Shown here one piece after another: positions 45,247 through 53,053 of a stretch of 64,000 bases of DNA (position 1 is its first letter; the number at the start of each line of letters is the position of its first letter). The DNA lies in NCBI GenBank assembly GCA_023151315.1, contig JAKLJE010000006.1, positions 1 to 64,000 of the forward strand. Reading direction: 5' to 3'. A program made the position numbers and the translations under genes. The stretch comes from Bacteroidia bacterium (lineage in GTDB: Bacteria; Bacteroidota; Bacteroidia; Palsa-965). The notes under the pieces are model-generated. The model worked only from the letters and a program-made list of their open reading frames with translations. It was not told where the DNA came from and searched no databases.

Positions 45247-46463
45247 ATGAGTAATTCATTCAACATAATATTCTTCCCACGCAGAGCGAGAACAAATAAA
45301 TTCGGAGAATTTCAAATATATGCGCGGATAACGCTTAATGGAAAGCGCATGGACATTTGTACCAATCGAGGAATCAAACCTGGAAAGTGGAGTACGAAAC
45401 ATGGCAATGCAGCTGGAAATTCCGAAGAGGCACAAAGTATTAACTCCTATCTCGAAACCTTCAGGAAACGGATTTACGACAACTTCACAGCGCTTGTCCA
45501 ACGCAATATTTCCGTGAATACTGTTTCACTTCGCAAACAGATTCTTGGAATTCAAGATGACCAGAAGTCCATCCTCGATGTCTTCGCCAAACACAACGCG
45601 CAAGTGGAAGCTCGCGTTGGTCACGAGTACGCGAAAGCCACGGCACTTAAGTTCAGAAGTACCCTAAAGCATATTCGTGAATATATTGCCTATCGTTATA
45701 AACGAAATGATCTGCCTGTTGCAGAAATCGATCACAGCTTTGTCACGGAATTCGAAATATATATGAAGAATATTCGCAACTGCAATCACAACTCAGCGTT
45801 GAAGTATGTGAAGCTTTTCCGAAAGATCGTAAGACACTGTCTCGCCCATGGATGGAGCGTGACCCATTTGCAGGATACAAATCGAAGGTGAAGCACGTTG
45901 AGCGTGATTTTCTAACGTCTCAGGAACTATCCCGAATCGAAAACTTAGTTTTTTCTATACCCCGATTGGAACTGGTTCGCGACATTTTCGTGTTTTCCTG
46001 TTACACTGGAATCGCTTACATCGACATCAGTAAACTTTCAAAGGAGAATCTGATCGAGGATGAAGATGGCGGATTATGGATCAGTATGATTCGCACAAAA
46101 ACGCAAACACGTTTTCAAATTCCTTTGCTGCCAGAATCAATTGAAATCCTCGAAAAATATAAATCTCATCCGGTTAGTGTCAACCGTAATAAGTTGTTGC
46201 CTACCTTTTCTAACCAGAAGATGAATGCCTACCTGAAAGAAATTGCAGACCGTGCGCAGGTGAAGAAACATTGTACTTTTCACGTGGCAAGGCACACATT
46301 TTCAACGACCGTAACATTGACTAACGGAGTTCCGATTGAAACCGTTAGCGCGATGTTAGGCCACAAGAATATCAGAACGACGCAGATTTATGCGAGGATA
46401 TTGAAGGAGAAAATTGGGGCGGATATGAAAGTCCTGAAAGAGAAATTGGATAAACGTGAGTAA
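45247..46463 (+). pseudogene. Tyrosine site-specific recombinase (integrase), frameshifted
   Basis: Two overlapping frames form one Bacteroidota-type tyrosine integrase. The first (45247-45891) holds the arm-binding domain (FGEFQIYARITLNGKRMDI) and SAM-like core-binding domain. The second (45852-46463) holds the catalytic domain: CYTGIAYIDISKL, HVARHTFSTTV (HxxR), MLGHKNIRTTQIYARI (His and the Tyr nucleophile). The frames join at LAHGW/ERDPF in CCATGGATGGAGCG. Restoring one ATGG unit would give LAHGWMERDPF, so loss of one 4-base tandem unit explains the break. It may be a true mutation, a sequencing error or -1 slippage. It is the first gene after tmRNA and defines the island edge. Confidence 0.85.
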
Positions 46464-47469
46464 GAAGAAAAAGCAAATAGATTTAACCGAAGTCCTTGAA
46501 GAACTCAAGGCTTCGGTTTTTGCTTTGTATCAATATGAGAAAGTGAAAATTTCCGCTGCTTCGAGAAAAGCAGTTAATGCGATAACGGTTGCAGAACTCA
46601 GAACATCTCTAGGTGAATCTCTCGTCAAAGCCTGGATTGAACAGAACATTAGTTTCAAAATATCATCGCACGGGGAATATGTCGAATGGACGGTACAGAA
46701 TATTTACTCCAAAGCCGAAAAAGGAGATTTGGAGGGTTATCTAAAAGCTTTGCCGTTAAGCAAAAGAGAACCTTTGCGTGAATTCCTTCGCTCTTGGGAA
46801 AAAGTTCACAAAGTGTTCTTTAGTTTGATTGATTCCCACAGCATCAGACTTATTGCATCTGCATACGAGAAGCGACACTTCATTCAAAGAGGCGACGCTC
46901 TTCCCAATCAGCCTCTCCTTGGAGAATCTCAGGATGAGGTATACAACGAGCTGATTGATTTCAGTCAGCGTTCTCCCGTCCTTTCACTTGGCGCAACAGA
47001 TAAAACTAAGTACAGAGAGTTGCTTGCAAGTAAAGTCACATACGAAAACTGGCTACACGTCCTGACAACTTTAGCTCAATCTGATTTTTTAGACAAGAGT
47101 TATACTGTTAATGTCCGATTCCTTCGTACATGGTTAGCCAACCATATTGCGTTTGATCGCGCTCATCGTATTGTACCCGTTACGCAGAACACAATAAAGC
47201 TGGAATGGACCGGACCTGCGACCGCACTTGCAGAATGGTTGTTGCTTGTAAGAAATTACCTTACGGAGTATTCCCACGTTTCCAACAAGAATTTATTGAA
47301 GTGGCTCGATCAAGCAATTATTTATCCCGGAACAAAGACCGCTTTGGTTGCAGCTATCTCCGCTGTAAAAGGAAACAATACGAAGTTCTTCACGCTCAAA
47401 CATAATTCTCCAGTCTTTGTGTTTAGCGTTCACTACTCTGCGAGAACTCGGAAGAAATCAAAACATTAG
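46456..47469 (+). CDS. Unknown accessory protein of the island
   Basis: I do not recognise this 337-residue protein. It overlaps the integrase end by 8 bases and so is likely co-transcribed with it. It is largely helical by appearance, with LTEVLEELKASVFALYQYEK at the start and FRSWEKVHKVFFSLI-like amphipathic segments in the middle. The basic C-terminus ends in TRKKSKH. There is no signal peptide and no membrane segment. It may be a mobilisation or integration accessory protein, judged only by position. Confidence 0.6.
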   Translation: MSKKKKQIDLTEVLEELKASVFALYQYEKVKISAASRKAVNAITVAELRTSLGESLVKAWIEQNISFKISSHGEYVEWTVQNIYSKAEKGDLEGYLKALPLSKREPLREFLRSWEKVHKVFFSLIDSHSIRLIASAYEKRHFIQRGDALPNQPLLGESQDEVYNELIDFSQRSPVLSLGATDKTKYRELLASKVTYENWLHVLTTLAQSDFLDKSYTVNVRFLRTWLANHIAFDRAHRIVPVTQNTIKLEWTGPATALAEWLLLVRNYLTEYSHVSNKNLLKWLDQAIIYPGTKTALVAAISAVKGNNTKFFTLKHNSPVFVFSVHYSARTRKKSKH

Positions 47470-47507
47470 AATCAAGTTAGAATCATAGACACGTAAAAAA
47501 TCGTGTA
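47466..47507. repeat. Direct repeat TTAGAATCA x2 and a small hairpin
   Basis: TTAGAATCA at 47466-47474 and 47477-47485 repeats with an 11-base period, followed by ACACG/CGTGT arms (47490-47494 and 47503-47507). It lies upstream of the excisionase-like HTH gene and might be its binding site. Confidence 0.4.
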
Positions 47508-47551
47508 CCTGAAATCCCTGCTCTACCTTCGATGCGTTAAACGCAAAGAAC

Positions 47552-47824
47552 ATGGCAGACATACCAACCATTGATGATATCAAGCGCCTGCTTGATGCAA
47601 ACAAGGCAGAAATTATCTCCGAGCTGGAGTCTCGACTCAATCTAAACAAGTCGGAAACGTTTCCCGAATGGCTCCGCACCTACCAGGTGAAGAAGATGCT
47701 GAATGTTTCGGATGCGACGCTTCACAATTACAGATGCGACAATCTACTTACCTCAAAGAAAATTCGAGGAAGTCACTTCTACCTGAAAGCGGATGTCTTA
47801 AAACTGATGAGCGATGGAAAATAA
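47552..47824 (+). CDS. Helix-turn-helix DNA-binding protein (excisionase-like)
   Basis: This 90-residue protein has a charged helical N-terminus (residues 1-35) and a MerR/HTH_17-type winged helix at about 42-86: WLRTYQVKKMLNVSDATLHNYRCDNLLTSKKIRG followed by FYLKADVLKLM. This pattern is typical of Bacteroidota excisionase or regulator proteins on mobile elements. It overlaps the next gene by 11 bases. It is likely a recombination directionality factor or a local regulator, although its integrase is disrupted. Confidence 0.75.
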   Translation: MADIPTIDDIKRLLDANKAEIISELESRLNLNKSETFPEWLRTYQVKKMLNVSDATLHNYRCDNLLTSKKIRGSHFYLKADVLKLMSDGK

Positions 47825-48179
47825 TAAAAGGTTAACCACCGTGCAGATTTGCCAGCATTGTGGCAAGGAGTTCGAAACTCAACGTAGGGATGCAAAGTAC
47901 TGCAGCAACGCGTGTCGTCAGCAAGCCTACCTCGTGCGCTCTGCACCGGATTTCGTCAAGAAACAACTCCCCTATATTGAAGACGAACTTCGCAGCTTGG
48001 AAACGCGTAAAGGCTACCTTACCAGGCAAAACATCGATTATGTTTTCGAAAAGATCAAAGAGCTGGCAAATCACTGGCACTATCGTAAGCTTCCAAATGA
48101 TCACGCGTTGGTGCATTATGTGGAGGTGACATTGGTAAAGAGGTTGGATGTGTTGCGGGCGAGGTTGTTGAATAACTAA
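47814..48179 (+). CDS. Small zinc-ribbon protein of the island
   Basis: This 121-residue protein begins with a four-Cys zinc knuckle: CQHCGKEFETQRRDAKYCSNACRQ, with Cys13, Cys16, Cys30 and Cys34. The rest is helical and basic (PYIEDELRSLETRKGYL). The RRDAKYCSNACRQQAY pattern is common in small DNA-binding proteins carried by phage and islands. It overlaps the HTH gene by 11 bases and precedes the convergent SIR2 gene by 30 bases. The target is unknown. Confidence 0.7.
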   Translation: MENNKRLTTVQICQHCGKEFETQRRDAKYCSNACRQQAYLVRSAPDFVKKQLPYIEDELRSLETRKGYLTRQNIDYVFEKIKELANHWHYRKLPNDHALVHYVEVTLVKRLDVLRARLLNN

Positions 48180-48209
48180 GAGCATGTGCGCATTGAAAAA
48201 TATTTACAT

Positions 48210-49388
48210 CTACCGCAGCTCTGAAATGTCGTTAAGGTTTACAACTTCAATACCCTCGGCTTCAAATGGAAAAGGTGTTCCTGGATTGACATTTGTAATC
48301 CTCTTCAGTTTCCCCTTTGCGATAGCTTCCTTGATTCGGTCATTTACATGCTGATCTCCATAAGAGTATCCGATTAAAAGCATGCTTTCTGCACGGAAAA
48401 TATCATGATCCATTTTATTAAATAAATCAGAATACATCTTGTCCGAAGCAATTAATTGGGTTTTGTTAGTGCCCGTGATAAACTGAGGTGTTATTTCAAA
48501 ATGAACGCTTTGAACCTTTTCTCCAGAAGCAGGGTCATACCTTTCTGGGTGTTGTTTCTCGTAGTAGTCCATTGTTTTGAAATACATATATTCTCCAGTT
48601 GGAACAACAGTTGCTGAATCTGGTTGTTCTAGATAACAATCATACTTGTACGTATCCAGGCTTCCATGAAGTTTGATTATCGAAATTGGCTGATCAAAAT
48701 GGTTTTGAAAAACATTCAAAGGTTTGCCATTATCAGCTTTTAACACTTGTTGTTCCCTAGTGAAACCGTCCGAATAGGGACGAGCCATTATATCCTCTAG
48801 AATCAACTCCAAAAGACGGTCATGGTTGAGCGTAACTATCGTTACCTCCTTTTCCTGTTCTAACAGCGCAATGAAACGGGCATACTTGTCTATGAATTCC
48901 TTGTGACTTTTTCTCCAGAACAACAAATCGGCTATTAGATGGTTAACTAGACTTCGTAGATGACTAGCATTAGTATTAATGAATCCATACATATACTGAC
49001 TCAGCATGGGGTTATTGTTCAAATGTGGTTTGTCATGTAGGCAATTTGCCTTTGACTCGGCAAGAACTGAATCCAAGAACGGTGTGTTTGCAAGATTGTC
49101 AATCCAAAACTGATACATGTCTTCATAATTGGTGAATGCCCCTCCCCTTGCATCAGTAAAACGCTTCACCAACGTGTTAAGAATGTACCCGTACGCCACA
49201 TGGTCGAAGCCAAGTCTTCCATTATTCAGATAAACTTCATCGGCAAAATCTACCCAGCGGCTTTCGCCTGACGGGAACTTTAAGATTTTCTCAGCGTTGT
49301 TACGTACAAAATAATCCCGTATCCCGTTTGCCAGCGGTAGCCCCGCGTGATAGCTAAACCCTGCGCCAAGGATTATAAATGAAGCCAT
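48210..49388 (-). CDS. SIR2-like domain protein, predicted NADase (defence)
   Basis: This 392-residue protein carries a SIR2 Rossmann core with all key motifs: ILGAGFSYHAGLP at residues 6-18, TLNHD near 190, KLHGS near 238 with the catalytic His, and IGYSYGD near 341. No second known domain is evident; the middle section is family-specific. SIR2 proteins in Thoeris, DSR and related systems deplete NAD during phage infection. It is the only minus-strand gene in the island and lies head-to-head with the helicase operon across 269 bases. It may be a separate abortive-infection module or the effector of the neighbouring system. Confidence 0.82.
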   Translation of the reverse strand: MASFIILGAGFSYHAGLPLANGIRDYFVRNNAEKILKFPSGESRWVDFADEVYLNNGRLGFDHVAYGYILNTLVKRFTDARGGAFTNYEDMYQFWIDNLANTPFLDSVLAESKANCLHDKPHLNNNPMLSQYMYGFINTNASHLRSLVNHLIADLLFWRKSHKEFIDKYARFIALLEQEKEVTIVTLNHDRLLELILEDIMARPYSDGFTREQQVLKADNGKPLNVFQNHFDQPISIIKLHGSLDTYKYDCYLEQPDSATVVPTGEYMYFKTMDYYEKQHPERYDPASGEKVQSVHFEITPQFITGTNKTQLIASDKMYSDLFNKMDHDIFRAESMLLIGYSYGDQHVNDRIKEAIAKGKLKRITNVNPGTPFPFEAEGIEVVNLNDISELR

Positions 49389-49556
49389 GCTTTCAAGTTT
49401 ATTTAAAGTTCCGTTACTGCGCCATTTGGAACAATAAGTTCCTATGGGAAACTACGGAATTGTCAGGTTGGGTAACTAATCTAAACTAATTATTCTAATT
49501 TATAGTCGTTGTTTCCCGATTATTCTTACACCCATTTTATGTAATTTACACACTTG

Positions 49557-49661
49557 ATGATTACATCGTCAAGATCGCTGAAAATCATCAATATTCCCGA
49601 AGCAGCAACAATTGACCTGAAACAACCGTTTAATTTTCGCACACAGCACTTCTGCAAATGA
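49557..49661 (+). CDS. Possible 34-residue leader ORF coupled to the helicase
   Basis: An ATG at 49557 opens a 34-codon frame (MITSSRSLKIINIPEA...FCK). Its TGA (49659-49661) overlaps the helicase ATG (49658) as ATGA, the same coupling seen between the helicase and methyltransferase genes. No family is recognised. It may be a small regulatory peptide, a leader or chance. A TAATTTAC box (49542-49549) lies 7 bases upstream. Confidence 0.3.
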   Translation: MITSSRSLKIINIPEAATIDLKQPFNFRTQHFCK

Positions 49662-52600
49662 TTCTAGATAACGAAAATGAAAATCTTAAAGTCCATGAAT
49701 GGATTTCAAAATATACGCATAGTGGCAAAATGTCAATTGTTACGGGATATTTCACTGTTGGGGCATTGGCTTTCCTCTCCAAAGTTGCCAAAGGCAAAAT
49801 CGACGAGTACCGGTTTATTCTGGGCGACATTGTAAACTTCGACTACGAGAAAGATAGAACATTGGACTTACTGAACGAGGACATTAGTATTGATGCCTCT
49901 CTTAAACTGAGTACAGTTGCACAGGAGGCAGTAGCATTTCTGGAACTTCAAAATGTTGCAGCGAAAACGTTGGAGCCAAACTTTTGTCATGCGAAAGCAT
50001 ACCTCTACAAGCACTCAGATAAGGACCCTCAAAAAGACTATTACATTTCCGGAAGTTCGAATCTAACAGAAGCCGGTATTGGACTCAAGTTTACCAGTAA
50101 CGTGGAACTGAATATTGGCAGTTTTGGTTCAGATCCGCAATACAATGAGCTCATCAAATGGTTTGAAAACTTGTGGATAAGACCACAAGCTCATGATTTC
50201 AAATCGGTGCCAGATGGCAATGGCGGAATTAATAAGATTCCCTTCAAGCAGTACCTAATTGATGAGATTAAAAAAATATTTGTAGAATACACTCCCAAAC
50301 AACTCTATTACAAAGTCCTGTTTGAGCTGTTTGGGGATGAACTGCTTCTGGAGAAAGAAAATCCTGAATTCAATCGCCAGATTGGGCGTTTAGAAAATAC
50401 TGTCGTTTTCAATTCGCTGTACGAATTCCAACAAAAAGGAGTTTTGAGTTTAATTAAGATGCTCCAAAAACACAATGGAGCAATCTTAGCTGATGCAGTT
50501 GGTCTTGGCAAAACTTGGACCGCCCTCGCAGTAATGAAATTTTATCAGCTACAAGGACGAGAGGTAGTATTACTCTGTCCGAAGAAACTGCAAAACAACT
50601 GGAGAATTTACCTGAAGAATCATAATTCAAAATTTGAGAAAGATCAGTTTGAATATTTTTTAAGATTTCACACAGACCTAACGGCGGGCTTGATGGATAA
50701 ATACCATGATAGAGCTGATAAACTTTTCTCAAACGATAAACCGAAACTTTTTGTAATCGACGAAAGTCACAATCTGCGAAATGATAAGTCTCAACGATAT
50801 AAATATTTGATCGGAGAAATTCTATCTAGGAATGAAGATTCAAAAGTCCTAATGCTTTCCGCAACACCTATTAACAATTCCCTCCTCGACATTCGAAATC
50901 AATTCAAATTGATTGTTGGAGGTAATGCAAAAGGTTTCGAAGAAACTTTAGACATCAAAAATATTGACTACACATTCAGAGCAGCTCAGAAAGCTTTTAA
51001 TGAATGGACATTAGAACCAGAGCCAAGAATCGGTGAATTTATCAAGAAGCTTCCACCTAACTTTTTTAAGCTAACTGATGCTCTTACCGTCGCGAGAACC
51101 CGTAAAATGATCGAAGGGCAACAAGACGGCTTACAATTTCCGGTTAAAGAGAAGCCAGAGAATATTTTTGTTACGCCACGGCAGATTGGGAATTTCGAAA
51201 GCTTTGAGGAACTTTTTGATCATTTCCCACCCTTGCTATCAGGTTATCAGCCGTCATCCTATATTGATAAGTTTGACGAAGCGGACATACTCCATGATGA
51301 AAAGCAGCGCGACCACTTCCTCGTTAAGATGATGTACATTTTGCTCGTCAAGCGATTGGAATCGTCATGGTTTTCATTTCAATCGACAGTTGAGAAAATA
51401 CTAGCCCATCACCAGAATGCACTTGATAGGATTAGACAATATCAGGAAACGAAAAAGGAGTCAGGCTGGAGTGAAGAGCAATTGGAGCTATTTGAAGATG
51501 ATGATCTAGCGGACCAGATCGAAGATTTTACATTGGGCAAGAAACGGAAAACTCGTTTGGTTGATATTGATCGATCCGGCAATATCGAAAAGTTCAAGAA
51601 AGACCTAAAGTCAGACATTGAAGCTCTTCAGTTATTAGAGTCTAATCTTGATCAGTTCTCAAAGAAGCTAGCTTCCGAAACCAGGAAACCCAATAATAGG
51701 AAAAGTGAAGATGATAAACTCGAGACTCTCATTGATCGAATATTAAAGAAACGAAGATCAAATGAAAATAATGGCAATAACAAAATATTGATTTTCACTG
51801 TTTACAAGGACACTGCTTTTTATTTATACGAACAACTCATCACTAGAGGATTTGATAAGGTTGCCGTAGTTAGCGGAGATTCTTCAAAAGTTTGGAATGT
51901 TGAAGGGGAGACTAAAATATTTGAATCCATATTGGAACGATTCGCCCCATTCACTAAACTCTTCCGAGATAAACAATGGGATTTTCAAGCTTCATCGAAA
52001 AGCAATTCCATCTTAAAACAATTCGATGAGTGGCAAGAATGGGTTGCAGAAAATAATGCGTCCGTATATGATAAACTCCAAAACCCAATTGACATACTTA
52101 TTGCAACAGATGCTTTAAGTGAGGGCCAGAACCTTCAGGACTGCGACCTTGTAGTTAACTACGACATTCATTGGAATCCGGTGCGCGTGATACAACGAAT
52201 GGGACGTATTGACCGATTAGGTTCTCCCAACAATAATATATTCGGAATCAATTTCTGGCCTTCGAACAACATCAATTCTTACTTGAACCTTCAAGGAAGA
52301 ATTGAGCAACGGATGGCGGCTATGAAACTTGCTGGGTCGGAAGTACATCTTGACTTTTCTGACAGTTTTAAAGAAATGGCGCAGGATGAAAGTCTGGAGC
52401 AGAAGCAAAAGGCGCGAATGATGGAACAAATGCAATCGTCCTGGGATGACATTGAAGTCAGTGAACAGGGTCTTGGTTTTGATAATCTATCTCTTGAAGG
52501 ATTTCGACAAGACCTTCTGGAAGAATGGAATAAGAATAAAGATTTTTATGACGGCATGCCAAACGGACTATACACCGGATTCAAAGGGCAACCGGAGATT

Positions 52601-53053
52601 TGTTCTCAAGAAGGAATAATTGCATTACTAGGTTATCCACGCAAGCAAAGAAAAACCGATACCTCTACTTACAAGGGCTATGAACTGATTTATATTGACC
52701 ATTCGGGTAAACCAGTCGTGCTGAATCATAAGGAAGTATTGGATGCATTAGCCCAGCACAAAGAAGAGGTTCGGTATGTTCCCAGAAACATAGATCAGGG
52801 AGAGCCATTAGCTCTGAATCAATTGTCCTCCGCCCTTACTTCGTGGTTATCTAATCAAGCTACCGAGGAAGAAATTCAAGATGACGGGACGGTAAAGTTG
52901 AAAATGGGAAAAGCGTCTCTCGATATGCTCAACAAGTTAAAGTCTGGCAGCCGTTCAACTATTGAAAAACTGAAAGGTGAAGGATCTCCAGTACAAAAAT
53001 ATAACAAGGAGAATTTCGATTTAATCACTTGGTTTATCATAAGCAGCAAATGA
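49658..53053 (+). CDS. PLD-domain plus SNF2-type helicase/translocase (restriction-like)
   Basis: This 1131-residue protein has an N-terminal phospholipase D-like nuclease domain (FCHAKAYLY with His near residue 111, then YISGSSNLTEAG). An SF2/SNF2 motor follows: Walker A ADAVGLGKTWTAL near 278, DESHNLRND near 367, SATPINNSLLD near 405, and helicase C motifs ATDALSEGQNLQDCDLV near 820 and QRMGRIDRLGSPN near 848. A long charged, coiled insert spans about 600-700. The product would translocate on DNA and cut with the PLD domain. Its stop overlaps the methyltransferase start (ATGA), so the pair resembles a fused restriction-modification unit. Confidence 0.88.
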   Translation: MILDNENENLKVHEWISKYTHSGKMSIVTGYFTVGALAFLSKVAKGKIDEYRFILGDIVNFDYEKDRTLDLLNEDISIDASLKLSTVAQEAVAFLELQNVAAKTLEPNFCHAKAYLYKHSDKDPQKDYYISGSSNLTEAGIGLKFTSNVELNIGSFGSDPQYNELIKWFENLWIRPQAHDFKSVPDGNGGINKIPFKQYLIDEIKKIFVEYTPKQLYYKVLFELFGDELLLEKENPEFNRQIGRLENTVVFNSLYEFQQKGVLSLIKMLQKHNGAILADAVGLGKTWTALAVMKFYQLQGREVVLLCPKKLQNNWRIYLKNHNSKFEKDQFEYFLRFHTDLTAGLMDKYHDRADKLFSNDKPKLFVIDESHNLRNDKSQRYKYLIGEILSRNEDSKVLMLSATPINNSLLDIRNQFKLIVGGNAKGFEETLDIKNIDYTFRAAQKAFNEWTLEPEPRIGEFIKKLPPNFFKLTDALTVARTRKMIEGQQDGLQFPVKEKPENIFVTPRQIGNFESFEELFDHFPPLLSGYQPSSYIDKFDEADILHDEKQRDHFLVKMMYILLVKRLESSWFSFQSTVEKILAHHQNALDRIRQYQETKKESGWSEEQLELFEDDDLADQIEDFTLGKKRKTRLVDIDRSGNIEKFKKDLKSDIEALQLLESNLDQFSKKLASETRKPNNRKSEDDKLETLIDRILKKRRSNENNGNNKILIFTVYKDTAFYLYEQLITRGFDKVAVVSGDSSKVWNVEGETKIFESILERFAPFTKLFRDKQWDFQASSKSNSILKQFDEWQEWVAENNASVYDKLQNPIDILIATDALSEGQNLQDCDLVVNYDIHWNPVRVIQRMGRIDRLGSPNNNIFGINFWPSNNINSYLNLQGRIEQRMAAMKLAGSEVHLDFSDSFKEMAQDESLEQKQKARMMEQMQSSWDDIEVSEQGLGFDNLSLEGFRQDLLEEWNKNKDFYDGMPNGLYTGFKGQPEICSQEGIIALLGYPRKQRKTDTSTYKGYELIYIDHSGKPVVLNHKEVLDALAQHKEEVRYVPRNIDQGEPLALNQLSSALTSWLSNQATEEEIQDDGTVKLKMGKASLDMLNKLKSGSRSTIEKLKGEGSPVQKYNKENFDLITWFIISSK

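Noticed and set aside
45062-45250. A 62-codon frame between tmRNA and integrase
   Set aside because: Its apparent FGDQFGDLF repeat is explained by the GGTGACC site cluster, and it has no family.
49478-49512. AT-rich CTAAACTAATTATTCTAATT as another S24 operator
   Set aside because: It lacks the ACTAAA-ATA-TTTAGT symmetry of the two exact copies.
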